From Jiangella ureilytica (GTDB lineage: Bacteria > Actinomycetota > Actinomycetes > Jiangellales > Jiangellaceae), in the NCBI RefSeq assembly GCF_004348545.1, contig NZ_SMKL01000012.1, forward strand, positions 47,280 through 111,279: a stretch of DNA of 64,000 nucleotides. Direction: 5' to 3'. Under the pieces are notes generated by a model. That model did not search any database. It was given only the letters and a program-made list of their open reading frames with translations, and had not been told where the DNA came from. Position numbers and translations under genes: made by a program. Shown here in pieces: positions 35,424 to 44,281 of the stretch. Within the stretch, counting starts at the first letter, position 1. Every line of letters begins with the position of its first letter.

Positions 35424-36254
35424 ATGACCCGTTCCGTCCCTCGGCAACGCGCCGATGTCGCCGAGTCCCCCGTCGCCACCATGGACGGCCGGGCCGGACA
35501 CGACCGGCGCACCACCGACCTCCTCCGCGCCGCGGCACACGCCGCCGGTCCGGAGCGACGCCGTCTCGTCGACCAGGCAGTGCTCGAGAACCTCGGCATC
35601 GCCGACGCCATCAGCAGGCGCTACGGCGGCCGCGGGCTCGACAGTGACGAGCTGCGGCAGGTCGCCTACCTCGGCTTGGTCGCCGCCGCTCAGCGGTTCG
35701 ACCCCGAACGCGGCCACGACTTCGTCTCCTTCGCCGTGCCCACGATCCTCGGCGAGGTCAAGCGCTACTTCCGCGACCACGCCTGGGCGGTCCGGCCGCC
35801 GCGGCGCATCCAGGAGCTGCGGGCGGCGATGACGTCGGCCTCGGACGAGCTGAGCCAGCAGTTCGGCTCCGCGCCGACGGCGGAAGACCTGGCCGGCCAC
35901 CTCGGCATCGCGGTCGAGGACGTCCGCGAGGCGGAGCGCTCCGGCGACCACTACACCGCCCTGTCGATCGACCAGCCGACGACCGCCGATTCCGACGACG
36001 CGGCGGGAACGCTCCTGGGTGACACCCTGGGCGCCGCGGATGCGGGCTACGACCGCTCCGAGGCGATGGTGCTGCTGACCGCCGCGTGCCGCGCGCTCCC
36101 CCGGCGCGACGCGCACATCCTCTACCTGCGGTTCTTCCTCGGCTGGACGCAGCATGAGATCGGCGCGGAGATCGGGGTCACCCAGATGCAGGTCTCGCGC
36201 CTGCTCGCCCGCATCCTGCGCCAGCTGCGGGCGAACATCGGCGAGACCACCTAG
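35424..36254 (+). CDS. SigB/SigF/SigG-type stress sigma factor
   Basis: A 276-residue group-3 sigma factor, paralogous to the one at 31979-32800. Region 2 has LDSDELRQVAYLGLVAAAQR and DFVSFAVPTILGEVKRYFRD, region 3 APTAEDLAGHLGI, region 4 LGWTQHEIGAEIGVTQMQVS. GGAGGT at 35412-35417 sets the ATG at 35424. A GGGTAC at 35350-35355 is present upstream, but no -35 partner is visible. No anti-sigma gene adjoins it. Confidence 0.92.
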   Translation: MTRSVPRQRADVAESPVATMDGRAGHDRRTTDLLRAAAHAAGPERRRLVDQAVLENLGIADAISRRYGGRGLDSDELRQVAYLGLVAAAQRFDPERGHDFVSFAVPTILGEVKRYFRDHAWAVRPPRRIQELRAAMTSASDELSQQFGSAPTAEDLAGHLGIAVEDVREAERSGDHYTALSIDQPTTADSDDAAGTLLGDTLGAADAGYDRSEAMVLLTAACRALPRRDAHILYLRFFLGWTQHEIGAEIGVTQMQVSRLLARILRQLRANIGETT

Positions 36255-36275
36255 CGGCGAGGGACCAGGACCCCG

Positions 36276-36716
36276 TCAGCCGGTCGAGCCCCGGCCGACG
36301 TCGAAGCGCTCCTCGTATCGACGCCTCGCCTCGGCCAGCGCGGACCGGCCGACGCGGGCCACCGCCTCGATGTCGGTGACCAGCGGCTCGTGGTCCGGAC
36401 CCTGGCCGACGACCCTGCCGGTGAGCAGCCACGCGAACCGGCCGGGCTCGTCGAGCTCGTCGTACTTGCACAGCCGCCGCGCGACCCAGTCGGCCGGCGG
36501 CCGCGGCCACCACGACTCTGGCTCCAGGGTCGTGACCGACCAGCCCGGAAGGTCGACGCCGGCCTCGTAGTCGCGGCTCGGGCCCGCCTTCGCGTCCGAC
36601 GCCGGCCCCTTGGAGTACCGGACGAGCAGGCCGGGATGCTCGCCGACCGCCCGCACGACGTCGTCGAACGACTCGAGAACCGGCAGGTCCTCGCCGTCTG
36701 TGAAGTCCCTCGGCAC
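36276..36716 (-). CDS. DUF6098 protein
   Basis: About 146 residues from GTG 36716, preceded by GAGGGGT. Conserved features are LPVLESFDDVVRAVGEHPGL, LLVRYSKGP, a YEAGVDLPGWSV strand and SWWPRPPADWVARRLCKY, then LTGRVVGQGPDHEPLV. It is widespread in actinomycetes and often near stress genes; biochemical role unknown. Divergent from the cold-shock gene. Confidence 0.85.
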   Translation of the reverse strand: MPRDFTDGEDLPVLESFDDVVRAVGEHPGLLVRYSKGPASDAKAGPSRDYEAGVDLPGWSVTTLEPESWWPRPPADWVARRLCKYDELDEPGRFAWLLTGRVVGQGPDHEPLVTDIEAVARVGRSALAEARRRYEERFDVGRGSTG

Positions 36717-36827
36717 CCGCACCCCTCGTCGCTCGTCCGCACCCGGCACCCGTCCTCTACCCAATCTTCACGGCTCTTTAGCGGCACGCGCGGCATAACC
36801 GCGGCGCGCGCGTGGAAAACTGTCGGC

Positions 36828-37070
36828 ATGGCCATCGGAACGGTGAAGTTCTTCCGGGCGGACAAGGGTTGGGGGGCCATCAGTTCGCCGGACATTCCTG
36901 ACGGTTGCGACGCCTGGGTGCACTTCAGCGTGATCGCCATGGACGGCTTCCGCGAGCTCGCCGCCGGCGACCGCGTCGAGTTCTCCTACGAGCAGGCGCA
37001 ACAGGACAGCTTCCGCTACCGCGCCACCGTCGTCCGCAAGCTGCCCGAGGGCCGGCGCAAGTCCGCCTGA
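36828..37070 (+). CDS. Cold-shock-domain protein
   Basis: An 80-residue single OB-fold. RNP1 is KGWGAI at 13-18 (usual form KGFGFI) and RNP2 is VHFSVI at 31-36. The changed RNP1 aromatic positions and the C-terminal RKLPEGRRKSA tail mark it as a divergent member rather than the main CspA. It binds single-stranded nucleic acid and acts as an RNA chaperone. No strong ribosome site before the ATG. Confidence 0.88.
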   Translation: MAIGTVKFFRADKGWGAISSPDIPDGCDAWVHFSVIAMDGFRELAAGDRVEFSYEQAQQDSFRYRATVVRKLPEGRRKSA

Positions 37071-37105
37071 TCAGCCGGCGGTGCTCTGCACGCACCGGGC
37101 GTCGC

Positions 37106-37867
37106 TCAGCGACGAGCGGTGACGATCCAGGCGCGGGCGTCGAACAGCACGCCGTCCGGCGTGGTGTGGGCGGCGAGGTGCGCGCGCAGCCGGTCGCGGG
37201 CGCGGGCGAGCTCCGGCCCGGTGAACCGGGCGAGGGCCGCGCGCGGGTCGCGCAGCTGCAGCACGGCCTCGAACGCCGCGCCGGCGCCGGCGCCGTACCA
37301 GACCGGCCGCGACAGGTCAGTGAACTCGACCTCGCCGTAGCCGGCGGACTCCAGCAGCGCGCGCGTGGCGTCGCGACCGGCGAGCGAGAAGGCGCTGCCG
37401 TCGCCGACGGCCGGGGCGGCGCCGTCGAGCACGACGTCGATCAGCGGGCCCGCCCAGGCGTTGGCGGCACTCTCCTGCCAGACGATCATCGCCAGGCGCC
37501 CGCCGGGCCGGGTCGCCCGCGCGAGGTGCGCGAACGCCGTCGCCGGATCGTCGAAGAACATCGTCCCGAACCGGCTCATGACCAGGTCGAACGCCGCGTC
37601 CGGGAAGGGATGCGTCTGCGCGTCGGCGACCTCGAAGCCGACGTTGGTCAGGCCCTCGGCGGCGGCGAGCTCGCGCGCCTCCTCGATCCGGCCCCGCGCG
37701 ACGTCGACGCCCAGGACCCGGCCGCCGGCCGCCAGGCGGGCGGCGTCGCGGGTCGTGCGGCCGCTCCCGCACCCGACGTCGAGCACCCGATCGGTCCGCC
37801 GGATGCCGAGCGCGGCCCGGAACGGCGGGTCGAGATACCGGAGCTCGGCGTCGTAGTCGAAGGCCAC
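37106..37867 (-). CDS. Class I SAM-dependent methyltransferase
   Basis: A 253-residue enzyme: motif I RVLDVGCGSGRTTRDAARL (about 27-45), VLGVDVARGRI, then FDLVMSRFGTMFFDDP. Start GTG 37867 with AGGGGAG upstream. It follows the FAD monooxygenase by 39 bases on the same strand and is probably the last gene of the polyketide operon, supplying an O- or C-methylation. An unrelated small-molecule methyltransferase is possible. Confidence 0.85.
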   Translation of the reverse strand: MAFDYDAELRYLDPPFRAALGIRRTDRVLDVGCGSGRTTRDAARLAAGGRVLGVDVARGRIEEARELAAAEGLTNVGFEVADAQTHPFPDAAFDLVMSRFGTMFFDDPATAFAHLARATRPGGRLAMIVWQESAANAWAGPLIDVVLDGAAPAVGDGSAFSLAGRDATRALLESAGYGEVEFTDLSRPVWYGAGAGAAFEAVLQLRDPRAALARFTGPELARARDRLRAHLAAHTTPDGVLFDARAWIVTARR

Positions 37868-37906
37868 GGGCTCCCCTCACAGGAGTGAGACGGCGACAGG
37901 CGCGGC

Positions 37907-38929
37907 TCAGGCGGGCCGGGCCAGCACGTTGACGGCCGCGCCGAACACTCGCGGCAGGGCGACGGCGAGCGGCACCAGTGCCCGCCGGCCGGCAGCCGTC
38001 GCCGTTGCGCCGACGAGGGCCCGGGTCATCAGCTCGTACCGCCAGGTCAGCCGCCGCCACGCCGCGTCGTACCGGGCCGGCGACCCCGCCGCGATCGCGG
38101 CCACGGCGGCGCGCGCCTGGGCCATGCCGAGCGCCACCCCCTCGCCGGTGAGCGCGTCGACGTAGCCGGCGGCGTCGCCGATCAGCAGCGTCCGGCCGGC
38201 GACCCGGCGGCGCGAGCGCTGCCGCAGCGGACCGGCGCCGCGCACCGTCGTCAGCGGCCTCTCGCCGATGCGCGAGCGCAGCGCGGGAAACGCGTCGAGG
38301 TGCTCGTCGAACGACGCCCTGGCCCTGGTCAGGACGGCGATACCGACCAGGTCCGGCCCGACCGGGGTCACGTACGCCTCGGCCGACGGCGCCCAGTGCA
38401 CCTCGACGTAGTCGGTCCACGGCGCCAGCCGCACGTGCCGCCGCAGCCCGAACCGGCGCGCCGCGGCGACCGGCACGTCCAGGCCGAGCTGACGGCGGAT
38501 CGGCGAGTGCAGACCGTCGGCCGCCACGAGATAGCGGGCCCGGACGCCGTCGACCTCGACGGCGTCCGGGTGCTGGACGACGGTGCGGACGGCGGCCGGA
38601 ACGACCATGACGCCGGCGTCGTCGACGGCTCGGCGCAGGGCGGCGTGCAGCGTCGTCCGCCGGACGCCGCGGCCGGGCCCGGCGCGGAAGTCCGCCACCA
38701 CGGACCGGGGGCCCGACACGTACCGGATCCCGCGCAGCGCCCGCCCGTCCGGGCGCACGCCCAGCTCGGCGAGGGCCTGGACGGCGCCGGGCATGAGCCC
38801 CTCGCCGCAGGCCTTGTCGATCGGCCCGGGACGCGGCTCGTACAGCACGACCTCGAGCCCGCGCCGCACCGCGTGCAACGCCGCCGTCAGCCCGGCCGGG
38901 CCGCCACCGGCGACGACGACGTCGATCAC
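37907..38929 (-). CDS. FAD-dependent monooxygenase/reductase of the polyketide operon (SrsC-like position)
   Basis: A 340-residue flavoprotein of the geranylgeranyl-reductase/hydroxylase superfamily. FAD motif VVAGGGPAGLTAALHAVRRG at 5-24, KACGEGLMPGAVQALAELG near 40-58, and RTLLIGDAAGYVDALTGEG at about 263-281. Its GTG overlaps the ICMT stop as GTGA (38926-38929), so translation is coupled. In phenolic-lipid pathways the third gene is an FAD hydroxylase that oxidises the resorcinol ring; that role is inferred from the order here. Confidence 0.82.
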   Translation of the reverse strand: MIDVVVAGGGPAGLTAALHAVRRGLEVVLYEPRPGPIDKACGEGLMPGAVQALAELGVRPDGRALRGIRYVSGPRSVVADFRAGPGRGVRRTTLHAALRRAVDDAGVMVVPAAVRTVVQHPDAVEVDGVRARYLVAADGLHSPIRRQLGLDVPVAAARRFGLRRHVRLAPWTDYVEVHWAPSAEAYVTPVGPDLVGIAVLTRARASFDEHLDAFPALRSRIGERPLTTVRGAGPLRQRSRRRVAGRTLLIGDAAGYVDALTGEGVALGMAQARAAVAAIAAGSPARYDAAWRRLTWRYELMTRALVGATATAAGRRALVPLAVALPRVFGAAVNVLARPA

Positions 38930-39456
38930 GGCGCCCGCTCGGCCTCGAGCGCCGTCAGCGCGGAGTTCTCCACCGAGAGCCGGACGGCGAGCAGCCCGGC
39001 GTTGAGCACGGTGAACACGACCGCGGTGATCCAGGCCGAGTGCACCAGCGGCAGCGCGAACCCCTCGACCACGACGGCGACGTAGTTGGGGTGGCGCAGC
39101 AGCCGGTACGGCCCCGCCTGCACGAGCGGGAGGCCCGGCACGACGATGACCCGCGTGTTCCATTGGTGCCCGAGGGTCGCGATGCACCACCAGCGCAGCC
39201 CCTGCGACAGCACGACGAGCGCCAGCATCGTCCAGCCGAGCGCGGGCACGAACTCCGGCCGGCGGATCCACACCTCCGCGACGGCGCCCACCAGCAGCCC
39301 CGTGTGCAGGACCACCATGAACGGGTAGTGCCCGCGGCCGTACTCGACGCCGCCGCGGTCGAAGCTCCAGGCCGCGTTGCGTTTCGACACCGCCAGCTCG
39401 GCCAGTCGTTCCAGGCCGACCAGCCCGACCAGCACCGTGAACAGCACCTCGGACAT
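38926..39456 (-). CDS. Isoprenylcysteine methyltransferase-family enzyme (SrsB-like)
   Basis: A 176-residue membrane methyltransferase with four or five hydrophobic segments. The C-terminal signature GPYRLLRHPNYVAVVVEGFA (about 127-146) is the ICMT SAM-binding motif. Start ATG 39456, 4 bases after the PKS stop. Bacterial members next to type III PKS genes O-methylate alkylresorcinols rather than proteins, as SrsB does in Streptomyces griseus. Confidence 0.88.
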   Translation of the reverse strand: MSEVLFTVLVGLVGLERLAELAVSKRNAAWSFDRGGVEYGRGHYPFMVVLHTGLLVGAVAEVWIRRPEFVPALGWTMLALVVLSQGLRWWCIATLGHQWNTRVIVVPGLPLVQAGPYRLLRHPNYVAVVVEGFALPLVHSAWITAVVFTVLNAGLLAVRLSVENSALTALEAERAP

Positions 39457-39460
39457 CGGC

Positions 39461-40540
39461 TCACGCCCGCAGCAGGACGAGTTCGAGACAGAAACCAGGA
39501 CCCATGGCCAGCACGATCCCATACGACCCCGGCTCCGGCGGTCGCAGCTCGAGGGTGTCGGCCAGCACGTGCAGCACCGACGCCGACGACAGGTTGCCGA
39601 TGCGGCCCAGCGAGTCCCACGTCAGCGACAGCGCGTCGCGCCCCACGCCCAGCGCGTCCTGCATGGCCTCCAGCACCTTCGGCCCGCCCGGATGGCAGAC
39701 CCACCATCCGACGTCCGCCCGGCTCAGCCCGAGTCCGGACAGGAAGCCGTCGACGTCGTCGCCCACCTGGGTGCGCACCAGGTCGGGCACGTCGGCGCTC
39801 AGCACGATGCGCAGGCCGGTCGCGCCGACGTCCCAGCCCATGGTCCGCTCGGTGTCCGGGTAGAGCCGGCTCCGGCTCGCCAGTACCGTGGGCCGCACGC
39901 GGCCGGCCGACGGATCCAGTCCGTTCGCACGCGCGGACCCGGCCGCGACGACGGCGGCCGCCCCGTCGCCGAAGAGGCCGCTCGCGACGAGGTTCGGGAT
40001 CGACGCGTCGCCCCTCTGCACCGTCAGCGAGCACAGCTCCACTGACAGCAGCACCGCGACGTCGCCGGGGTGGCCGAGCAGGTAGTCGTGCACGCGGGCG
40101 ATCCCTGCGGCGCCCGCCACGCAGCCGAGGCCGACGATCGGCACGCGCTTCACGTCCGGGCGCAGCCCGATCCGCCCGGCGATCCGCGCGTCGAGCGACG
40201 GGACGGCGATGCCGGTGATGGTGGTCGAGACGATCAGGTCGACGTCGCCCGGCGTCAGGCCGGCGGCGGCCAGCGCGTCGGTGACAGCGCGGACCCCCAG
40301 CTCGGCGGCGGCCTCGATGAACGCGTCGTTGGCGGCGCCGAAGTCCTCGAGATCGGCGTAGCGCTCCTTCGGCAGGGCGAGGTGCCGCGTACTCACTCCG
40401 GCGTTGGCATGGAAGCGTTCCAGCAGCGCGTGGTCGTACCGGCCGGCCGGCGCGATCATGCGGGCGAACTCAGCCGTCAGGTCCGCCTGCGCGTACTTGT
40501 GGTCCGGCAGGGCCCCGTGAACGGAGAGAATGCGGGTCAT
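39461..40540 (-). CDS. Type III polyketide synthase (SrsA-like)
   Basis: A 359-residue chalcone-synthase-superfamily enzyme with the full catalytic triad: Cys140 in [11 protein letters not shown], His283 in [11 protein letters not shown] and Asn316 in [11 protein letters not shown]. It condenses malonyl or methylmalonyl units onto a starter. The ICMT and FAD partner genes directly downstream fit alkylresorcinol synthases that use fatty acyl starters. First gene of a four-gene minus-strand operon; only 42 bases separate it from the divergent UbiA gene. Confidence 0.93.
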   Translation of the reverse strand: MTRILSVHGALPDHKYAQADLTAEFARMIAPAGRYDHALLERFHANAGVSTRHLALPKERYADLEDFGAANDAFIEAAAELGVRAVTDALAAAGLTPGDVDLIVSTTITGIAVPSLDARIAGRIGLRPDVKRVPIVGLGCVAGAAGIARVHDYLLGHPGDVAVLLSVELCSLTVQRGDASIPNLVASGLFGDGAAAVVAAGSARANGLDPSAGRVRPTVLASRSRLYPDTERTMGWDVGATGLRIVLSADVPDLVRTQVGDDVDGFLSGLGLSRADVGWWVCHPGGPKVLEAMQDALGVGRDALSLTWDSLGRIGNLSSASVLHVLADTLELRPPEPGSYGIVLAMGPGFCLELVLLRA

Positions 40541-40582
40541 GGTCCCGTATTACACGAATTCCGCGGCCCTAAACTCCGAACG
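40541..40582. promoter_or_regulatory. 42-bp divergent promoter region of the polyketide cluster
   Basis: An AT-rich island (TATTACACGAATT, from 40549) in otherwise GC-rich DNA. On the minus strand TAATAC lies about 10 bases before the PKS ATG; on the plus strand TAAACT lies about 8 bases before the UbiA ATG. Both would give leaderless or near-leaderless messages and shared control of the two arms. Confidence 0.5.
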
Positions 40583-41389
40583 ATGACGAGAAGAGCGGCG
40601 GCGGGCGGCTTGGTACGGGCCTGCCACCCGGAGCCGACGGCCGCGGTGACCGCACTGGGCGGGCTGCTGGCGCTGCGGCTCGGCCACTCCCCCGCGACCC
40701 TCGCCCTCGTGGTGGCCGCGGTCTTCGCCGGCCAGCTCACCGTCGGCTGGTCCAACGACCTGATCGACGCCGGCCGCGACCGCGCCGTCGGCCGCACGGA
40801 CAAGCCGCTGGCCACCGGCCGGGTCGCGGCCCGGACGGTGCGGGTCGCGCTGGTCGTCGCCGTCGTGCTCTGCGTCGGGTTGTCGCTGGCGCTGGGGGCA
40901 GCGGCCGGGCTGGTGCATCTGGCCCTGGTCGGCTGCGGTGTCGCCTACAACCTGGTGCTGAAGCGGACGGCGTTGTCGTGGCTGCCGTACGCGCTCGCGT
41001 TCGGGCTGCTGCCCGCGGTGGTGAGCCTCGCCCTCGACCCGCCGGAGTGGCCGCCGGCCTGGATGATCGCCGCCGGCGCCCTGCTGGGTGTAGGCGCGCA
41101 CCTGGTCAACGTGCTGCCGGACCTCGACGACGACGCCGCGACCGGGGTGCGCGGCCTGCCGCACCGGCTCGGCCCCGTGCGCGCCCGGGTGACGGCCGTG
41201 GTCGTGCTCGCGGTCGCGTCGGTGCTGGTGGTGCTGGGACCCGGCCGGCCGCCGTGGTGGGCCTGGGCCGGCCTGGCCGTCGTCGGCGTCCTCGTGGTGG
41301 CGGCGCTGCGCGGTCGGGGCGCGACGCCGTTCCGGGCCGCCATGGCCATCGCGCTCGCCGACGTCGTGCTGCTGGTGCTGCGCAGCTGA
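40583..41389 (+). CDS. UbiA-family aromatic prenyltransferase
   Basis: A 268-residue integral membrane protein with about seven to nine helices. The first Asp-rich motif is NDLIDAGRD at 58-66 (N-D-x2-D-x3-D) followed by TDKPLATG; the second is NVLPDLDDD at 176-184. It transfers an isoprenoid chain from its diphosphate onto an aromatic ring, plausibly the type III PKS product encoded divergently. The following gene, a reductase, starts 22 bases later. Confidence 0.9.
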   Translation: MTRRAAAGGLVRACHPEPTAAVTALGGLLALRLGHSPATLALVVAAVFAGQLTVGWSNDLIDAGRDRAVGRTDKPLATGRVAARTVRVALVVAVVLCVGLSLALGAAAGLVHLALVGCGVAYNLVLKRTALSWLPYALAFGLLPAVVSLALDPPEWPPAWMIAAGALLGVGAHLVNVLPDLDDDAATGVRGLPHRLGPVRARVTAVVVLAVASVLVVLGPGRPPWWAWAGLAVVGVLVVAALRGRGATPFRAAMAIALADVVLLVLRS

Positions 41390-41411
41390 GCCTCGTGGAG
41401 GTGGGTAGTGC

Positions 41412-42548
41412 ATGCGCATGAGTGATCCCTGGGACCTCGTCGTCGTGGGCGCCGGCCCGGCCGGATCGGCGACCGCGCTCGGTGCGCTGACGGCGGCGCC
41501 GCGGCTGCGTGTCCTGCTGCTCGACCGGGCCGATTTCCCACGCGACAAGGCCTGCGGCGACGGCGTCGCACCGGACGTCACGGACGTGCTGGCGGTGCTC
41601 GGCCTCCCGGGCCTGCTGGACGACTGGGCGCCGCTGCGACGGCTGGAGCTGTCGCACGGCGAACGTCGTGTCTCGCGCCCGATGCGGCGGCCGGTCCGGG
41701 TCGTGCCGCGGACCGTCCTCGACCACCGGCTGCTGCAGGCCGCCGTCGCCGCCGGAGCACGGTGGGAGCGGCGCCGCGTGCGCTCCGTCCGGGTCTCGCG
41801 CGATGGTGTCGTCGTCGACGACGAGCTCTCGGCTCGCGTGGTGGTGGGTGCGGACGGCGCCTACTCCGTCGTCCGCCGCGCCGCCGGGCTGCCCGCCGTC
41901 ACGCGCCGGGCCATCGCGCTGCGCGGCTACGTCGCGACGCCGCCACAGTGGACCGGCAAGCAGGTCATCGCCTTCGACCAGCGGCACGCGCAGGCCTACG
42001 CCTGGTGCTTCGACCGCGGCGACGGCCTGGCCAATGTCGGCTACGGCGCCTTCGGGACCGACGGGCTGACCCGGGCGACGCTGCTGGAGCGGCTCGGCGA
42101 GCTGCTGCCCGGGGCTGAGGACGGCGACGACTGGCGCGGGCATCACCTGCCGCTGTCGTCGTGGCGATGGGCCCAGCCCGGCGGCCGGCTGCTGCTGGCG
42201 GGCGACGCCGCCGGCCTGATCAACCCCATGACCGGCGAGGGCCTGCACTATGCGGTCGCTTCAGGTGCGCTGGCCGGACGGGCCGCGGCTGCCGCCGTCG
42301 CCGCGCATCGTCCTGGGACCGCGGGGGCGCGGCACCGTCGCGCGGTCCGCGCGCTCCTCGGGCGGCACCTGCGGCACACGGCGACGGCGGCCCGGCTGTC
42401 CGTGCTGCCGGCCGTGCTGACCGCTGGGATCGCGGCGGCCGACCGCGACCAGAGCGTGTTCGACGACCTGGTCGACCTCGGGCTCGGGCAGGGACGGCTC
42501 ACCCGCCGGACCCTGAGCGCGCTGTCCCGCGCGCTGATCGTGCCCTGA
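41412..42548 (+). CDS. Geranylgeranyl-reductase-family flavoprotein
   Basis: A 378-residue FAD protein. Rossmann motif LVVVGAGPAGSATALGAL at about 9-26, DKACGDGVAPDVTDVLAVLG at about 46-65 and LLLAGDAAGLINPMTGEGLH at about 259-278, all hallmarks of GGR-type reductases. GGAGGT at 41397-41402 supports ATG 41412; ATG 41418 is an alternative. With UbiA it suggests that an attached prenyl chain is reduced, or the ring is hydroxylated. The last 50 bases overlap the 3' end of the convergent epimerase gene. Confidence 0.88.
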   Translation: MRMSDPWDLVVVGAGPAGSATALGALTAAPRLRVLLLDRADFPRDKACGDGVAPDVTDVLAVLGLPGLLDDWAPLRRLELSHGERRVSRPMRRPVRVVPRTVLDHRLLQAAVAAGARWERRRVRSVRVSRDGVVVDDELSARVVVGADGAYSVVRRAAGLPAVTRRAIALRGYVATPPQWTGKQVIAFDQRHAQAYAWCFDRGDGLANVGYGAFGTDGLTRATLLERLGELLPGAEDGDDWRGHHLPLSSWRWAQPGGRLLLAGDAAGLINPMTGEGLHYAVASGALAGRAAAAAVAAHRPGTAGARHRRAVRALLGRHLRHTATAARLSVLPAVLTAGIAAADRDQSVFDDLVDLGLGQGRLTRRTLSALSRALIVP

Positions 42549-43653
42549 CGGCGGCGCCCGCGGTCTCTGTGCCACCTCGAGGGACGAGGCGCCGCGCGGC
42601 CTGCGACTGATGACTCGGCCTCCCCCATCCGCCGCGGCCGGCGTCGCGGCCCGCGAGCGGCGGGCTGGCCCCGGCCGCCTCGGCACGGATCCCCGCGACC
42701 AGCTCGGCCAGCGCGTCTGCCGCGTGGTAGCGCGGCCGCCAGCCCAGCGTGCCGCGAGCCTTGCGGCTCGAGACCAGCGCCACGCGATCGGACATGGTGA
42801 GCCAGCCCGGGTGAGACGGCTGCAGGCCGGTGCGCCAGCCCGCCCAGGCCAGGGCCGCCAGCAGGGTGCGCGGCAGCGGCACCGCGAAGCCGCCGAGGAT
42901 GGCGCCGAGACGACGCGAGGAGAGGACCGGCTCCGCCGCGAGGTTGAAGGCGCCGCCGGCGCGCTGGTCGATGATCAGGCGCAACGCCGCCGCCACATCG
43001 TCGGCGTGGACGACTTGCGCGCGCAGGCCCGGCCAGACCGGGAACGGCAGCCATCGACTGCCCACCAGTCCGCGCGGAACGTGGGCGTTGAGGGTCCACC
43101 CGGCGATCTGTGTCGCCGCGTCGCGTTGGACGACGGCGCACGGCCGGATACGGGCGACGGTGACCCCCGGGTGTCGTTCCTCGAAGCGGTCCAGGAGGTA
43201 TTCGAGGTCGGCCTTGTCTCTGCTGTACCCGCTGCCGGGAATGCCGTCCGATGGCCAGGCCTCGCCGACCACGCACCAGCGCGGCGCAGGCCGGTACGCC
43301 GCGACAGAGGAAGCGCAGATCACGTGCCGGATGCCGGCCCGTTCGGCCGCATGGAGCACGTTCTCGGTGCCGAAGACGTTCGTCCGGCGCCGAGGCGGGT
43401 CCTTGGTGCTCGGCTGGATCGCCCAGGCGAGGTGGACCAGCGTGTCGGCCCCGGCGAACGCGCCGGCGAGTTCGGTGCCGGCGCCCGGCCGGCCCACGTC
43501 GCACTGCAACCAGCGGGCCAGGTCGTACGGCGGCACGGCGGGAACCGCACGGCGAGCGACCCCGAGGACGTCGTCGGGGCCCGGCCGCTCGCGGAGCCGG
43601 CGCAACAGCGCGGTTCCGACGCTGCCGCTGGCACCGGTGATGACCAGTCGCAC
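42499..43653 (-). CDS. NAD-dependent epimerase/dehydratase (extended SDR)
   Basis: A 384-residue extended SDR. The nucleotide motif is GASGSVGTALLRRL at 6-19 and the active site is SGYSRDK (YxxxK), with a Ser-Ser before it in ICASSVAAYRP. The core ends near residue 340; a basic, low-complexity tail of about 40 residues follows and overlaps the convergent flavoprotein gene by 50 bases. Start GTG 43653, 7 bases after the SRPBCC stop, so the two are an operon. Substrate is a sugar-nucleotide or lipid alcohol; not resolvable. Confidence 0.87.
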   Translation of the reverse strand: MRLVITGASGSVGTALLRRLRERPGPDDVLGVARRAVPAVPPYDLARWLQCDVGRPGAGTELAGAFAGADTLVHLAWAIQPSTKDPPRRRTNVFGTENVLHAAERAGIRHVICASSVAAYRPAPRWCVVGEAWPSDGIPGSGYSRDKADLEYLLDRFEERHPGVTVARIRPCAVVQRDAATQIAGWTLNAHVPRGLVGSRWLPFPVWPGLRAQVVHADDVAAALRLIIDQRAGGAFNLAAEPVLSSRRLGAILGGFAVPLPRTLLAALAWAGWRTGLQPSHPGWLTMSDRVALVSSRKARGTLGWRPRYHAADALAELVAGIRAEAAGASPPLAGRDAGRGGWGRPSHQSQAARRLVPRGGTETAGAAVRARSARGTARSGSGG

Positions 43654-43660
43654 CAGCGCC

Positions 43661-44125
43661 TCAGCCGGAGGCGGGCGGGTGGGGCTGGCGGACACGCCCG
43701 ACCGCGATGGCCTCCAGCCGCCGGAGCGACTCGTCGTTCCGCGGTTTGAGCAGCAGCGCCTGCAGCGCACCGGGTGCCAGCCGGCCGAGACCACGGACGA
43801 CCTCCTCGGCCATCACGACGTGCGTGCCGCCCCCGGGCGACGGGCGCAGCGTGATCTCGACCCGCGCCGCACCGACCGGCCAGAGCCGCGCGTCGAGCGT
43901 GATGGCGGCGTTCGGGCGCATCGCCGTCACCGTGGTGACGTCCTCGATCGCCGCCGGCCACGGCCCGACACTGTGGTGGATCCGGGTGCCCACCTCGGGC
44001 CAGCCCTCGTCGACGGCGCGGATGTGGGACGCCCCGACGACCCAGCCCGCGAACGACCAGCCGTCGGCGAGGACGGCGAAGACGTGTTCGGGCTCGACCG
44101 GCACGTTCCGGGTGACTTCGATCAC
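43661..44125 (-). CDS. SRPBCC-family protein
   Basis: About 154 residues from GTG 44125, chosen because GGGAGGT stands directly upstream inside the longer frame (ATG 44143 possible). The opening IEVTRNVPVEPEHVFAVLAD and SFAGWVVGASHIRAVDEGWP match the polyketide cyclase/dehydrase-like fold, which binds hydrophobic ligands. It is transcribed with the epimerase next to the polyketide cluster and may handle a lipid-like intermediate, but that is only positional inference. Confidence 0.83.
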   Translation of the reverse strand: MIEVTRNVPVEPEHVFAVLADGWSFAGWVVGASHIRAVDEGWPEVGTRIHHSVGPWPAAIEDVTTVTAMRPNAAITLDARLWPVGAARVEITLRPSPGGGTHVVMAEEVVRGLGRLAPGALQALLLKPRNDESLRRLEAIAVGRVRQPHPPASG

Positions 44126-44281
44126 CGCGACCTCCCTGCGCATCGGCGTGTCGACGCCCTTACCCGCGCGGGCACCTTCCATCCCCCGGCCCGCGCTCGA
44201 GCCGTGCGACCGTCAAACGGCGCAGTCGCCGACGAGGCACGTCGCCACAGCCCTGAGGGGTGTGCGGCTGGCCGCCGGGGC

